Assembly: GCA_002633005.1 (NCBI GenBank)
Contig: NMRA01000030.1
Span: 1,572,453-1,636,452 of the forward strand
Length of the DNA: 64,000 nt
Source: Phoronis australis
Taxonomy: Eukaryota > Phoronida > Phoronidae
Direction of reading: 5' to 3'
Part shown: positions 1 through 12,561 of the stretch, in pieces
Position numbering within the stretch: the first letter of the stretch is position 1
Layout of the letters: the number at the start of each line of letters is the position of its first letter
Made by a program: the position numbers and the translations under genes
The notes under the pieces: generated by a model
What the model was told of the DNA's origin: nothing
What the model saw: only the letters and a program-made list of their open reading frames with translations
Database searches by the model: none

Positions 1-51
1 AATTACGCATAGATCAAAGTCGTTACGACATCCAAAGTCCAAGAGCGTTAA

Positions 52-1223
52 GGTTATCTCCAACCTTATTTAGTGGCCCCCATTCTAACTCGTGTATCAA
101 AAAACTAACCTTTGTCAACTAGTACAAGTATATATTTTCTGAAAGAACAGACTAGAAATATAAATATACTTTTTGTATTTATGTGCTATAATTATGTTTA
201 CGTAAAGAAAGGTACATTCATAGCAAAATAATCCCTCGGTCGATTTTAATGAAACCTTTTTTAAATGAAAACTTCACCAGTTACCTCAAAAACGCTGTTA
301 GGAATTTTCGATTAGTCTGTTCGTTTGGTTTCTATGACAAATCAACTCGCAAAACATAAGGTATTTTTGTAAAAAATTGAAGTCGTAATCGTCTTTGTCA
401 CATTACGAAAAAACTAGGCCTTAATATCAAAAATCCTAACAGTGTTTTTTGAGATTGATGACCAAATATTAAGTTTTGAAAGTTTCAGCGTAATCCATCC
501 AGCCCTTTTCGAAAACTAGTGTTCCTAAATTCAAATAAAGTCGATATTTCCGAAGCCGAGAAAAAGCCGATTAAACTGGGACAAGTGAAAATCTCGAAGT
601 CTTCGGTTAATTATTCGGTGAAAATTTGTTTTCAGTACACATAACCTATACAATCCTTAACTATGTTGCTATTTCAACGTTCACTCGCAATGTCAACTGA
701 TTTTGCAGTGCGCAATTAACTTAATTATCATTAAAACCTCAAATAGACGAATTATTCCCTGCCAACTTTTACTGTTGTTTACGCCCTACTTTCTAAGTAG
801 GTCACAGTTCATTGCCTGTTCACGTCACGTGCTGGGAGACTGATACGCAACCAAGTAAGAAATGGATTACAAAAATCGAATCGGTGGTTAAAGTATGTCG
901 TTAGCATGAGATCGAAACATCGAAATGTCGGCTTATTAACTGAATTAAGGCATTAGAGACTGAGGGTATACGAAGCTGTTCTGTACCTGGCGGGAGATTC
1001 GATTTAATTGAAAGCCATTTAACCTTTGACCTTGGATAAGTAGCAAACAAATATCCACGCGGTTGTGCAGTTCCAAGGTCGTTCTGCTAAATCTTTTTTT
1101 TCTCTCTACGTGGTATATATTTTGTTTTTGAAGTTCCCCGAGAATGAAGATAAGGTATTTTGCTAGACACAAGTAAAATATTCTAAAAATAGCCATTTTT
1201 TGGGAATAAGGTTGGAGATAACG
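52..1223. mobile_element. TTAA-flanked non-autonomous DNA transposon (about 1.17 kb)
   Basis: The left end reads TTAA then GGTTATCTCCAACCTTATT, and the right end is its inverted complement followed by TTAA at 1224-1227 (left TTAA at 48-51). The terminal inverted repeat is about 22 bp with one mismatch. No transposase reading frame is seen inside; short open frames look random. TTAA duplications are typical of Kolobok and piggyBac elements, so this is probably a deletion derivative moved by one of them. The right TTAA is shared with the next element. Confidence 0.6.
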
Positions 1224-1227
1224 TTAA

Positions 1228-1981
1228 AGGAGAATGCCTTTTGTGTCAATTTACTAGATTGAGTAGCTCCACTCGATAACAGCAAGTTCAGTTCTTTTAC
1301 CTGACACCAGACTGCATACGGAGGTGCTGAAATTAACCAATGACGTCACACGTTCTAACAATCTGCTCAGCAGTTCACAAGGCGCTTACTGGTGTCAGCT
1401 TATCACTTGAATTCTAGTCCTCGCTTTGCACCAATAAATCCTCAAAATGCGATGTAAAACACTTACAAATGCATTGAGTTTTTACGGATTTGTAGAAATT
1501 TTGAACGTGCCGTGGCCTATAAAGTTCCGTAGGCCAACTTACCGAGGTCGGTCGTGGAAAGTTGGAGTCTGTTCGGTGATAAATTAGATTTGTTCTTCCG
1601 TGAAATACAGACAGCCAGACAGGAGAGCATTATGGTGTGTTGTAATTTTTAGTTGAGATTTTTCTTTGAGTTCTAAACACAAAGCGCTCGTTATAACACA
1701 GTGGCTCGCCGGAACCCAATCAGGCCCGTCGCTGCCGTACTGAAGACACTACGAACATAAACCAGTCTGGTTAGCCGGCTGAAAAAGTTGAAAAATAAAC
1801 CTCCAGTCACGAAAAGAATAGACTACTAAACCAAAGAAATAATGTGCACGTGAATGTTTTGGTGAATTCCCCGCGCAACAGCAAATCTACGGAACTCGTC
1901 GGGGGCCGCGCCAAGCCAGGTTGCCCTTCCACAAAACCGTACACTGAAAACTAGGTGTACAATAACATTGATTTGAATAAC

Positions 1982-2017
<36 letters not shown>

Positions 2018-2500
2018 TAAGAGAACTATACAGATCCGGGGCATTTTTATATATGAGACCTTTACTGTGGGGTTACGAAAAATTGTGGGGTATATATAAT
2101 GCCCCACAATTTCAGACCTATCAGAAACTGTTATTTGGTATGTACAGTGCCTACACGTGTATTCTCTCAACAACTTGGTTTCATCACAACATCCTATATA
2201 TAACTCTGTACAGCCTCTCCCAAAAGATGTCACTGTTATTATGAGTGCCCTGCTACAGAGTGCCATATGTGACCTACATTGGCATACTGTTNTGAATTCT
2301 CAAAACATTTGCATTCACGAATACACCTAAGGCATTACAAATTGCATCTACTGAGACAGACTTTACAGTTTGTTTCAGTTTCATATATGTAAACATTGGT
2401 TAGGGTGAAAATATTTCATTTCGAAACTGACAGGACAATACCGGCCACAGACACGGAGATATTTCACGGCCTCATACTTGGTATTAACGGCGTGGTCTGA
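1228..2500. mobile_element. Kolobok-type element, left part, rearranged copy
   Basis: The sequence starts immediately after TTAA (1224-1227) with AGGAGAATGCC and runs parallel to the element at 20093-21777. Shared blocks include the segment around the ACCAATGACGTCA motif (about 1340 and 20200), the CTCAAAACATTTGCA block (about 2300 and 21030) and the segment ending near 2500, which matches the complement of the THAP-coding region at about 21420-21480. No right terminus is visible, so this copy is truncated or rearranged near 2500. A (TA)n run and one N lie within it. Confidence 0.5.
1985..2016. repeat. (TA)n microsatellite
   Basis: Sixteen uninterrupted TA dinucleotides inside the rearranged Kolobok-type copy. 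Confidence 0.9.
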
Positions 2501-5091
2501 AAAAAAACATGATAGGGATCGAACAGCTCTTGATCTAAGAACGGCAGCTTCCTCGCGTGAGGCGCATGGCCTTGCACTCGAGTTAAAGCATTTCCTTTTT
2601 AAAATATTTGCAAAGCCGTCGCAGCTGTCTCAAGCTGACTCGATGTCCTTTCGAGATTTTGCAATTAATCAGTGACAACTTGGTAGGGTATTGTCAAAAT
2701 ATGAAACTAAACAACATAACTAATTGGATGCAAAGGTACGCAAATAAATTTGTTGCTATCACAACCGAAATAACAGATCAATTAGAAATTATCGCTCGCC
2801 AGATCTCCCAAGAAACTTTATTGTTACTTATCGCAACTACAGTCCTATACTCAAGACTCCATTCTTCAAATCAATGACAACAACTCATTGTTTTCACGTT
2901 CCTAGAATTATCTACGGAAATAAAATGCTCTCTTCGGTTCTAGATAAGATAAACACTCACTCACTTACTGGACTTTCAAGATATTACAGGAGCAAAATTT
3001 TAGATACTCACTACGCAATAACTTAAGCCTCTTGAATAACCATATACAAGTTGCACTATTAAACAGAGAGGTTTCTAGTGTTTGAATACACAAGCACACA
3101 ATCACACAAATGTTGTTACTACTTACGATCAATTTGCTTATCATGTTGGTAATGTGTGCATACATGTAGCACAACTATATTTATTTTTAGTACGATGTCA
3201 GGCTCATTTATTTGTTTGTTTGTTTATTGTTTTTACTGTTTTATACATTGTATAAGGTAATAAACGTATTTTCTCCGTCTCCCTCTCCCTTCCCCTCCCC
3301 CTACCCCCTATGAGGCTGAAGGATCCAAGTGACCTTCACACTTCATAATCCAAATGTAACCCATTTGCGTAAGTCAAGTAATGTGTTTCACATTTTGTTG
3401 CTTTGATATATCTTGAAGAAGAAAGTAACACGTTACAAAACATGAATTATAAGCAAAATTTATGCATAAAATTTAGGAAAGTATGTGTCCTATTGTGACA
3501 CATAATCATACACTGTAGCGGACTGCAAGACGAATGAGCACTTCACATTGAAATAAATACAATATTCATAATAGTAATAGCACAAACACCTGAGGAAAAA
3601 AGACAAAAAATGAATCCCTTAAAAGCCAGTTATCGAAATTCCGGGAGGTTGTGAGTTACGGGAACGTAAACTGGAAAGCAACCGATTTAAGCGACCTCCA
3701 ACCAGAGGAATTGCTTCGTAATTCCATGGGTTAGTGATCTCCTTGACTAAAAATCGACATAGCCACGGAAAAGTAAGATATCAGTCAGTCATCGAAGAAG
3801 AGGCAAGGAAGGAATGGGCCTTAAACGACTTATAATGCCAAGTCAGACTTCATGGGGCCCAAAAGCATATAAAACAAGTTACAGGTAATTTTTTGTAAAC
3901 GAGAACCTGGCAAAATGGCGTGCAAAATTAGTTAATGCTACGAGGGCCCTGGGTTCTCAAATCAAATTCTGTTAAATCTTTGACGGCAGGATTTATTTCA
4001 AGCCATAGGTGAATTATATAGTGCAAGAATTGGCATTTGAATCATATCGCCTCATCATTTATGAAAAACCGCTGACCCCTCAAATAATGGGTGAGATTGG
4101 AACCTTTTTATGTTTATCTGATACTCCTTTCACTTTTCTCGAGTTTTTCTATTGTTGATTATTACATTATTACATTATATTATATTACATTATATTATAT
4201 TATATTATGTTAAATGTGTATCCCCTAGATGTTAAATGTCCAGTGTGCACTTCCGTTTGCCAATGTCTGTATTAGACCCTTGAAATTTTATGTTAAAGTT
4301 ATTGATCATGTTGTTTTGCTATGAATGCACATTTCTTTTTCACAAACGTTTACGAAAAAGCATGGACACATGACCTAATTAATGTCAGAATGGTAATAAG
4401 TCAAAAGCCAAATTTTAGGGAATTTCTACTTTCAGAAAAATGCATACTTTTGCGTAGTGGATTTTTATAATTTTGCAAATACTCGGCTAAATGTACCGTC
4501 TTGTCGATATTGGCCTATGAAAGAGAAATAATGAACTGGCTTCTCCTTTTGGCACAGTTATTATAAGTCTCTCTGGTTACCTCATCTGGTTAATTTGCTC
4601 CTTGTTTTGCCTTCGCCATCCAAAGGTCTTGAACTAATGTTTTTCACGTTTGTTAGGCGTGGCAAAGTGGCAGAATAGTGACGTCATAAGGCCCAAGACT
4701 CAAATTGAATATTTTAGTATTAAATGTTTTATGCTGTTCTCATTCTATAGATTTATTCAACCAGTGATGCTTTGGAAAGTATTGTTTTTGCAACACCACT
4801 TATTGTGTCATCAAAACTTTTAAACTTCAGAAGTGCTGTCTATGTGTTAGTGAAAATGACGAACTTATTTTGGTCTGAGTTGCTTTCTTACTTCGCCCGA
4901 ATTCAAGACACTGAGAAGAGTGGCGATTTCCAATATCAGCCAATCAGGCATAACATCAGTGTAACAGTTAACCAGGCAACAGTCTTTTTATCAGCGTTGG
5001 TATAAAAAGGTGTATTTGTGATTTGCTCAAACTTGAGTCAGACGTTTTGACCGACACGCGGAATCAGTACCCTGGTAACCAATGGCCTTTT
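2501..5091. other. Non-coding AT-rich stretch without a recognised gene
   Basis: No reading frame here has recognisable domains or splice-compatible extension. Visible low-complexity features are a pyrimidine-only tract at about 3270-3310 (runs of C and CT) and a TTATA/TTACA-rich array at about 4160-4210. Confidence 0.5.
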
Positions 5092-5718
5092 TTAAAGAGT
5101 TCCCACCATGCATTTTCTTACTTTTTCAGATTTCAGTTAGCTAATATGAATCGAATACCATAAAATCTTGCTAAACTGGTATTTTTATGCCAAATAGTGG
5201 CAACTTTTTTAATTTTGAAGAAAAATTACTTATTTCTAAGTTTTCCGCCAAATGATGCAATGGGTGGAAGACGGTTGGCCGCTTGACAATCATTTGTAAT
5301 GTCGGAACACTGCAGGTCAGAAGACAATGACAATATTAGGCGAGAATTGTACAATTATTATGCAGACAGAGAGGAGAGTGGATACGGGCACTTATACTCA
5401 AGTACTTTAAGAATCAGACAATGAATTCGATTTCCCATTTAGCGAACTTTCGTCGGGTTTCAGGCCGTATGAACTTGACCCACTTGCACGAGAAATGACA
5501 TATGTGAGTCATAACCAACTCTACCAAGTTGTGGTCACTATTCGTTATTTACAAAATTTGCAAATGCACTTACTTGGTGGTGAGTCCTTTATTGTAACGC
5601 CTCTTATGTGTGTGGTCGAAACACAATTCTTTGAAATATGCCGATCAAAGTGTGGCTTACGCCAAACTGAATCTCGTGTTCCACACTGACACTCCACTCT
5701 CTTGTTCGACGCACAATC

Positions 5719-5860
5719 ATGGGTGGCGCAGCACTGAAAAAAGTGGGGGCTAAACCCCCCAGCCCTCCTGTGTTGCACCGCCTATAGACCATGGGCGGCT
5801 TAGCCCTGAAAAAGTGGGGGGCTATAGCCCTACCCTAGGCCCCTATGGTGCGCCGCCCAT
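5719..5860. repeat. Foldback repeat, GGCGGCGCACCATAGGGG type, copy 1
   Basis: Both ends read as GGGTGGCGCAGCACTGAAAA and the inverted form GTGCGCCGCCCAT, and the interior repeats the same phrase (AGTGGGGG, TATAGCCC, CTATGGTG). Copies lie at 14774-14895 and 48271-48400. The unit looks like two imperfect halves of about 65 bp each. No coding content. Confidence 0.6.
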
Positions 5861-6118
5861 GACAAACCGATGCCATTTTTGTGCAGCTTTCACGTATTTA
5901 GGAAATTTGAACACTAAGACGTTCACAGTCAAGTTGTTGTTACCACAAACGCACCTTTTCATGTCTGAAAAAGACGGCTCCACGCGGACTTTCTTCACAA
6001 CTCCTCAGTATCGCACTGGTAAAATAACAACGGCTGAGGCGGTCTCCCACCCATTGCGTACAAACTCGATAACAGAAAAATATATTTTTAAAATTTTTAG
6101 ATTGTTTCGTAGCAACAG

Positions 6119-6172
6119 GTTTATTAAAGGCTATTAAATCTGTTTTAACAGATTTAATAGCCTTTAATAAAC
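6119..6172. repeat. Perfect 54-bp hairpin (26-bp stem, 2-nt loop)
   Basis: Positions 6119-6144 are the exact reverse complement of 6147-6172, separated by TT. The stem is AT-rich with GGC near its centre. It lies 60 bp inside the right end of the TTAA element at 5096-6232. It may be a foldback insertion or a hairpin made during transposon repair. Confidence 0.85.
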
Positions 6173-7460
6173 ATCTTAAAAGATGTAATAATAAAATTCC
6201 TTTTTGAGACACAGGGTCATGGTGGGAACTCTTTAATGTTAGATGCTAGTTCTTACAAAATTTTCCAGGCACGCTTAACTTACGTTGTTGCTCAATAACA
6301 GTGTTTCCAATGAACACGAGAGCATTCTTCAAAAATAGACACAATCAGCATTTACGTTAATCCTCGGCCATCGCACTCTTAAATCAGAGACTAAAACAAG
6401 CAACTGTGATGTTACAATGGCGTTCACTCAAAATTATACATCTTGATACATGTATATCAAGGTTATGTAGTTTTCTGCACCCACATTTGTGACACCTCTT
6501 ATTCTTTTCTATCTGCTGACCTGCAGAGCTCCACAGTCTATGAGCTTTTTTCACGATGCTTCTCTAAGCTTCTTCAGGTTCTGGCATACAATTTTGTGCT
6601 GTTTGATAAACCTTGAATTATAGAGGCATCACACTCCATGGAAGATGCCATATTGATGTAACTAGGCACACCAATACAATCTGGCTCTCTGATTGGTCAA
6701 TTCAATAAAAAACGCCACCAACTGGCAGGAATGTGCATAATTTTTCGTGCAACAAAAACACCTTTTTTAAAAAATGTGCAAGTGTAGACGTGGGAACTTT
6801 TTGGAATTTGATTTATAGGTATATTATCTAGCCACACAGAAAAAACTACATGTAGCTTGCACCCCCCCCCCCCGAGTACTCACGAATATGAACGCTATGA
6901 GATCTGGCCCACTGATTATAAGAGCCAGGAACCACCTCACAATGAATAAAGTACCAAAGCATACTGCAAGAATTAACGTGGGCAATTTAAAGATAAGAAA
7001 CTAAATGTTTGTTTTTTGTCTAATGGGAAATTGCGGTTGCTTCGAACCCCATGAAACGTCTCGTTAACGAGTAGCATATGATAATATGCCACGGACATTT
7101 CGAGGGTGTGGCAAGGTGGCGGTAAAACGTGACCGTCCGCCTAGAGCGGGACAATGCACAGTACGATGTCAGAAACAGAATGGATTGGACTGGATTCTTT
7201 AATAAGGTAAACTTCATTATTTTTTAAATTTTATTTTACAGACATATGCAAATGCTACGGATAAAATTACTGCTCAGAAATCAATAGTACCTGGGCAACA
7301 GCTGAGCGTTGCACAAATGACCATATTATACAAACTATTGGCAACACCAATAATATATACATGCATATATACCCTTAGCTATGCAAATAAATACACGAAA
7401 GGTTTTTCGAAAATTACTTAAACAAACCTGTTAGTTGGGTCTATTTTCTCATTTGCCTAT

Positions 7461-8925
7461 ATACACTCGGGAAACCAATGGTAATGGTCGTCCGCCTAAG
7501 CATAAAACCGGCTTGTTTTCGTACTCACCGAATTATTCCAACTCAAAGTATATGCTCTGAATACGACTTGATTTAATTGTCTTAAATATATAGTATTCGT
7601 TGATTCGAAATTTGTCTTTAATTTATGCCAACTTGTGATTTAATTGTCTTGAATATATAGTATTCGTTGGTTCGAAATGTTTCTTTAATTTATGCCAAGT
7701 TGTTTCAACTGTAGCCTACATTGCTTTTTGGCAGCCATTTTATAATGACTGCTATTGTCGTCATATGCTGCCGCCTTTTGTAAGAACAGAAAAACACGCA
7801 GAAAAGGCCAAGAAAGTAGTGGAAAATGGTTTACAACAATTCTAGTTCAACTACAGACTGTTTTACTGGTATAACATTGACTTTTTAATCGATTAAAATT
7901 GGATCAGAATTTCAGTTAAGGAAAATAAACAATTTTGAAGTTTAAGCAGTAAAATAACCAGAATATGAAAAGTAGAGATAACATGCAAACACGTTTATGT
8001 ACAACAATCTTTAACATTTTTGTTCTAAATAATTACTCTTCTTGTAACTTTGCTGTCTTTCTTTTTCTATTCAGCATTTCTTCATTCTCTGTTAACACAT
8101 TGCCAGCCAAAACAGAACTGTAGCCCTTCGAGTCTTGGTCGGCGGAAGTTGATCATTAGACCTCGATACAGCTGTTCTAATAAATTACCCAATGTCACAT
8201 TGTTTGAACTGTTTTTCTCACCTTTAACAGGCTTCTGCAATCATCAATAAATAAATAAATACCAAAGTTGTAGTTGCGTTTTATTGCTCAATCTATTATT
8301 TTTATTTTAATTATGTCATGCTGTGTTGTATGTACATGTAGCAATGCAATATGGTGAAATAAAATCCTTGTTTTAATTCATTGTTCAACATTCTCTATCT
8401 ATTTTAATTTTCTTCAAATAAATTCAAAATGCCTGAACCAGAAATTTCAACACTAATGTTGGGCTTTGCAAGGTGCTGTACAACAAAAAACAAATGGACA
8501 ATATTTTGATGGACAATGCGTGGGCCGAAGCTGTTAAGCACCCAGCTTGTTGCATTTGTCGGTTGCGTTTTTCCCTTGGCCTTATAGATGTCGTTTAGTG
8601 CCTTGGACAAATAGATACATTGCATAAACAATCCCTGGGTTGTTTTTTTGTCCCATATGAAGAAAATTTAATTTCAAAAATATCTTCTGAAAATGAACAA
8701 AAAATGCGTTAGTAAAATCTACAAGTTTTTATGTGGTTTCAAAAAACAGTCGGTAAATGCACCGATTTTCGTCTCACTTCTTCTATGCGTGTTTCTCGCG
8801 AGAGGTTAGTACCCAACGAGCAGACGAGCACTCCAAATTGGAATGCTAAGTCCCGCGAGCTGCACGCGAAAGAAGATGGCGGACGACGATTGGAGTCGGA
8901 CCAGGATACGTATCCTGACGATACA
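7461..8925. repeat. Dispersed repeat copy A (about 1.46 kb)
   Basis: This stretch recurs in inverted orientation at 40320-41972. Shared blocks include the GTCGTCCGCCTAAGCATAAA segment near its start, the duplicated AATATATAGTATTCGTTG segment, the CAACAATTCTAGTTCAACTA segment and the GGTTAGTACC block near 8805. No transposase was recognised. This copy lacks the SINE found in copy B and therefore shows the empty site. Confidence 0.6.
7569..7703. repeat. Tandem duplication of a 67-bp unit
   Basis: The unit beginning TGATTTAATTGTCTT at 7569 is repeated from 7636 with about five differences. It lies within dispersed repeat copy A. The corresponding place in copy B shows a single unit. Confidence 0.7.
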
Positions 8926-11129
8926 TGCATGGGACTGAGCGTATCATAAGTTACATCAGCCTATTCATGATGTGTCTGAGGGTAGGCAAACAGACTTGTT
9001 GTGGAAGGTTATCTGACGAAAGAGCCTAGTCAATGGCATAGCGGCAATTTTTGAACATTTATGTGAACCGGTCAAGCGAAAGTCTCTATCCAAATAATGT
9101 GCACCACTAACAGTTCCTTTCACATGTAGTGTCTTAAATAATAAACCTCTGTGCATTCATCTTAGCTTCAAAGCGTAGTGTTATACCTTAACATCTGGAG
9201 ACTTTTCAGACTTCGTGCACACACTTCCAGGCTCATTTGATTTTTTCTATTGGTTCAGAATTTTGCTGAGTGAAGTCAGCAATCTTAGAAATTATTTCCG
9301 TTATGCTGGCCTGAGGAACCTTAACTTTCACACTAGCTGGTTGTAATTTAACAGAAATAAAACGAAAGTTCTCTGATTAAATGATAGGAGTCGGTTCCAG
9401 TGCCGTGTTTGCCTGACACGTAGCGCAGTGCTTGCCCCCGGTTTGCTTCAGCAACGTGCACGGAGCCGGACTGGTGAGTGTATCCCTCTTCAAGTATGTG
9501 TTGCTTGTCTGTCACAATTTTTATGTAGATGAGTCTTTCAGGATCTCTGTTACCAATAGTAACTTGGACGATGTTCTCCTCCGGCTCGAGATATAAGTTG
9601 TACTCCTGGCCGCCCCCTGAGCCTCCGTGGACTTCCGAAGACGTTCGACCATACCAAAGGGTAATACTGAAATCGCAAAAGCAGGATTTGCAATTTTAGG
9701 ATGTTTTTGCGTAAAAGGTCTTTTCCACGCATGATTTAGCTCAGCGTTATCGTCAGCTAGATTTACCTACTTATAGTGGACCCCATGCTTGTAGTGACTG
9801 TCCTATGCAATTGACGTCCTACCATACTCTAGTCACTAAACAGAAAAATGAAACATCAAATGAATTGTACAGTAATTTGCCGGTTTTCGCAAGGGTAACC
9901 TCGCCCTGTATGCCAGCAGCTAGTATGCTGGTAAACCAAAGGTCCGCGACTTCTTCTGTATCAATTAAGACACAACGAACAATATGTTAAAATCTAAATC
10001 ATCTTTGTACTACTGGACCTTTTGGCGCTGTAAACCTCAGTGTAGGCAGGTAATTCGAAAGATCATTGGTCAGGCCGTTCACTCGTTTAAAACTTCAATT
10101 GTTTTGATGGTCGTTTCTACCCTACTTTCAATCTTATCACAGACATCGCGAGAAAGAGGGCTTTGCTCTAACAAAGTGATCTCGTAAATGTCATTGGTTT
10201 GATACGTGTACACTGTACGCTGTATCAACTGATTTCTAACATTTCTGAGATCGAGATTTGCACATTCTGCTTGATGTGCCCATGGTCTGTGTAGTCTCTT
10301 TGGGGACAAGATTTTTATCGTGCCATGGCGTATTATACAGGGTTGGAAGTCCGTACTTTGACAGTGCGGAATTAAAGGCCTTATCTCAAAGGGTTAATTT
10401 AGCTCAAAAACTTGAAAATATATACCAGATTACGTAATATGGTATACTGTTTACTCCTTTTTGTTATCAAACTAAAGGCCTTTTGGGCGCAATTGTGTAC
10501 TTCGGCAGAGATCGGCAAATCTTTAACTATTCCCGTCCATTTCCAGCACTACAAAGGTTCCTTGACTCATCGCGAGGGTACGTGGTACTTAAGCAACAGT
10601 ACTAGTGGTGGTAATAAATTGGAGGAAAACCCCTTCTAGATAGGTAAAAGCTTTTTATCATCATATCGTGGAACAGATTTAAAGTACCTGCAATTGCAGT
10701 GTGATTACTGACAGCGCATTTCGTAACTTAGAAACAAATCGGGACCGGCTTTACTGGCCGTTAAAAATGTAAAGAGGAAAAAAACGCGGGGAGTTTAGTG
10801 AAGTGTAGTCTATGAGCTGCGTGCCGTGGATGAGAACATTTTTGTAGTGTTAGGAGCATGACGCAGTGATTTTTTAACCTTGATACTTCGCCTTTTTAAT
10901 ATAAAATGGCGGAATATCAGTCGGCTCCAGTCCGTGTAATTAATGAGGATTTTTATGAATTTTTCACCTACGAATTTCGTTAGGATTAACTTGAAGGCGT
11001 TAATGGCTTCGTTATAACATGTTCTAACCATCTAATAAGGGTTAAAGACGTGTGCTACTAGGTCTTTAAGTAATATACATCATTCTGCAATTGCACATCA
11101 AATGTTTTCCTGTACACGTCGATTTTGTG
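8926..11129. other. Non-coding stretch without a recognised gene
   Basis: A frame at 10079-10309 (minus) encodes 76 residues with a protein-like composition, but it matches no family I recognise and has no convincing exon partners. A plus-strand GTGAGT donor-like site at about 9474 has no supported exon. Nothing else stands out. Confidence 0.4.
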
Positions 11130-11870
11130 ATCGCTTGAACACATATGTCACGTATCTGCAGAAATAATACCGCGAATATAACTGCACGGATATCTAGCCG
11201 TTCGATTTACTACTTACACAAATTCGCCATCATGCTTGAAAACGAAGTGTTGTGTCCAAACTTGAAAGGTTCTGCATGTTTGGAACACGCACTCTTTCAT
11301 GTTTGCATTTGTTAAAATTAATGCTAAAACGAGGCAACAATGCACAACAATCAATTTTTGCACCGCCACCAAAGTGTGCAAGTAGTGAATAGCCAACACT
11401 CAGCTATGTATTATTTAAGGGTTATTTAATTAGTGAACTTGTTCACTCGAACATTCGACTGTTTACTATTTGCTTGTCACATTGCCATTCCTTTTTTAAT
11501 CTACCGGTGAATTCGTAAACTAAAACATTCACTGGGCTCATGGACTAGTATTCGGGTCACTGCATGACGTCAAAAACTAAGGCTAGAAGATGGCAGACAA
11601 TTTGATTCGCTCTTGTTAAAGGAAGGTAAAATGAAGCGAAACATAAACGGTAAAACCGTTTGCGGTTCTCTAAATATATCAGTGGAATTAGATTTGGTTA
11701 GTACTAACACACTGAACAAGTATTTTCCTCCCATTTGGTTTATGTCTATTCCACAAGTCTATGAAAAGCCTCCTATGGCCCTTCATCTCTGTTTAAGAGC
11801 TGAGTATTGGCTAGTTGTGGACTACGTTTTGAGATCTGGGTGTTGAGGGAGGAAAGAATCACTGAGACCA
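11130..11870. repeat. Dispersed repeat, copy 1 (partner at 27920-28380)
   Basis: The block around GATGGCAGACAATTTGATTCG (about 11590) through the TTTGGTTTATGTCTATT block (about 11735) recurs in the same orientation at 28130-28290. Flanking blocks around CGCTTGAACACAT (11132 and 27943) and TTCACTCGAA also match. No coding capacity was recognised. Confidence 0.55.
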
Positions 11871-12483
11871 ACACTGTTTTGACCACATGGCATTAATACA
11901 CAAACCTGTCGATGTAGCTTCCTTTCTTAATGCGTACTCGTGAGATGGCGTGTTGGCTAAGGCGTTGGTCGTCGAATGAATATTCATACGCCAAATTTGA
12001 TGGAAACGGGCCAGCAACTCGAGCGTTCTGAGAGCTGCAATCTGAAATGCGACATCATTTATACAATTTTTATTGCATTCTCCAACCGTATGACGTACAT
12101 ACTGTATTTGCAGGCCCCAATCCCTGAAAAAACCCAAGTTGCTACAACTTCTGAATTTTACCGATTGATGTCAGCATTATTGATGACCATAATTGTCACA
12201 TTTTTTGTGAATGGTAAACTCGGCTAACTACACAGTGATTGACATTATTTTCAAGCCAATCACTTAAAGTCTTTATTTCTGAGTGGGCAAGATGTGCTTT
12301 CCGTCCACTTTGACCCTTAGAAGCTTATGAAGTAGCTAAGACCTTTAAAATAGACCCATTTAAGTTTTTATATCAACCGAAAGCCCTAATGAAGTGGGGT
12401 ACCACTAAAAAAATTATGGCTCTCTCAAGAATATTTTTACGATCTAATCGCTACCTGATATTGCTAGTGGTTGAAACTTCTAA

Positions 12484-12540
12484 CACTCACACACATACTC
12501 ACACACAGACGCACACACACACACACACACGCGCGCGCGT
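12484..12540. repeat. (AC)n/(GC)n microsatellite
   Basis: An imperfect AC dinucleotide run ends in a short GC run, directly before the TTAA of the Kolobok element. Confidence 0.85.
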
Positions 12541-12561
12541 GTTACGCACCAGTATTCTTAA

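Larger units (their letters stand above)
5096..6232. mobile_element. TTAA-flanked DNA transposon (1.14 kb) with AGAGTTCCCACCATG termini
   Basis: TTAA at 5092-5095 is followed by AGAGTTCCCACCATG, and the exact inverted complement precedes TTAA at 6233-6236. The 15-bp terminal repeats are perfect. The interior holds a copy of a CACCATAGGGG-type foldback repeat (5719-5860) and a 26-bp-stem perfect hairpin (6119-6172). No transposase is seen, so the element is non-autonomous. Confidence 0.7.

Noticed and set aside
10079-10309. 76-residue minus-strand frame with protein-like composition
   Set aside because: No known motif, no splice partners and no support from duplicated copies.
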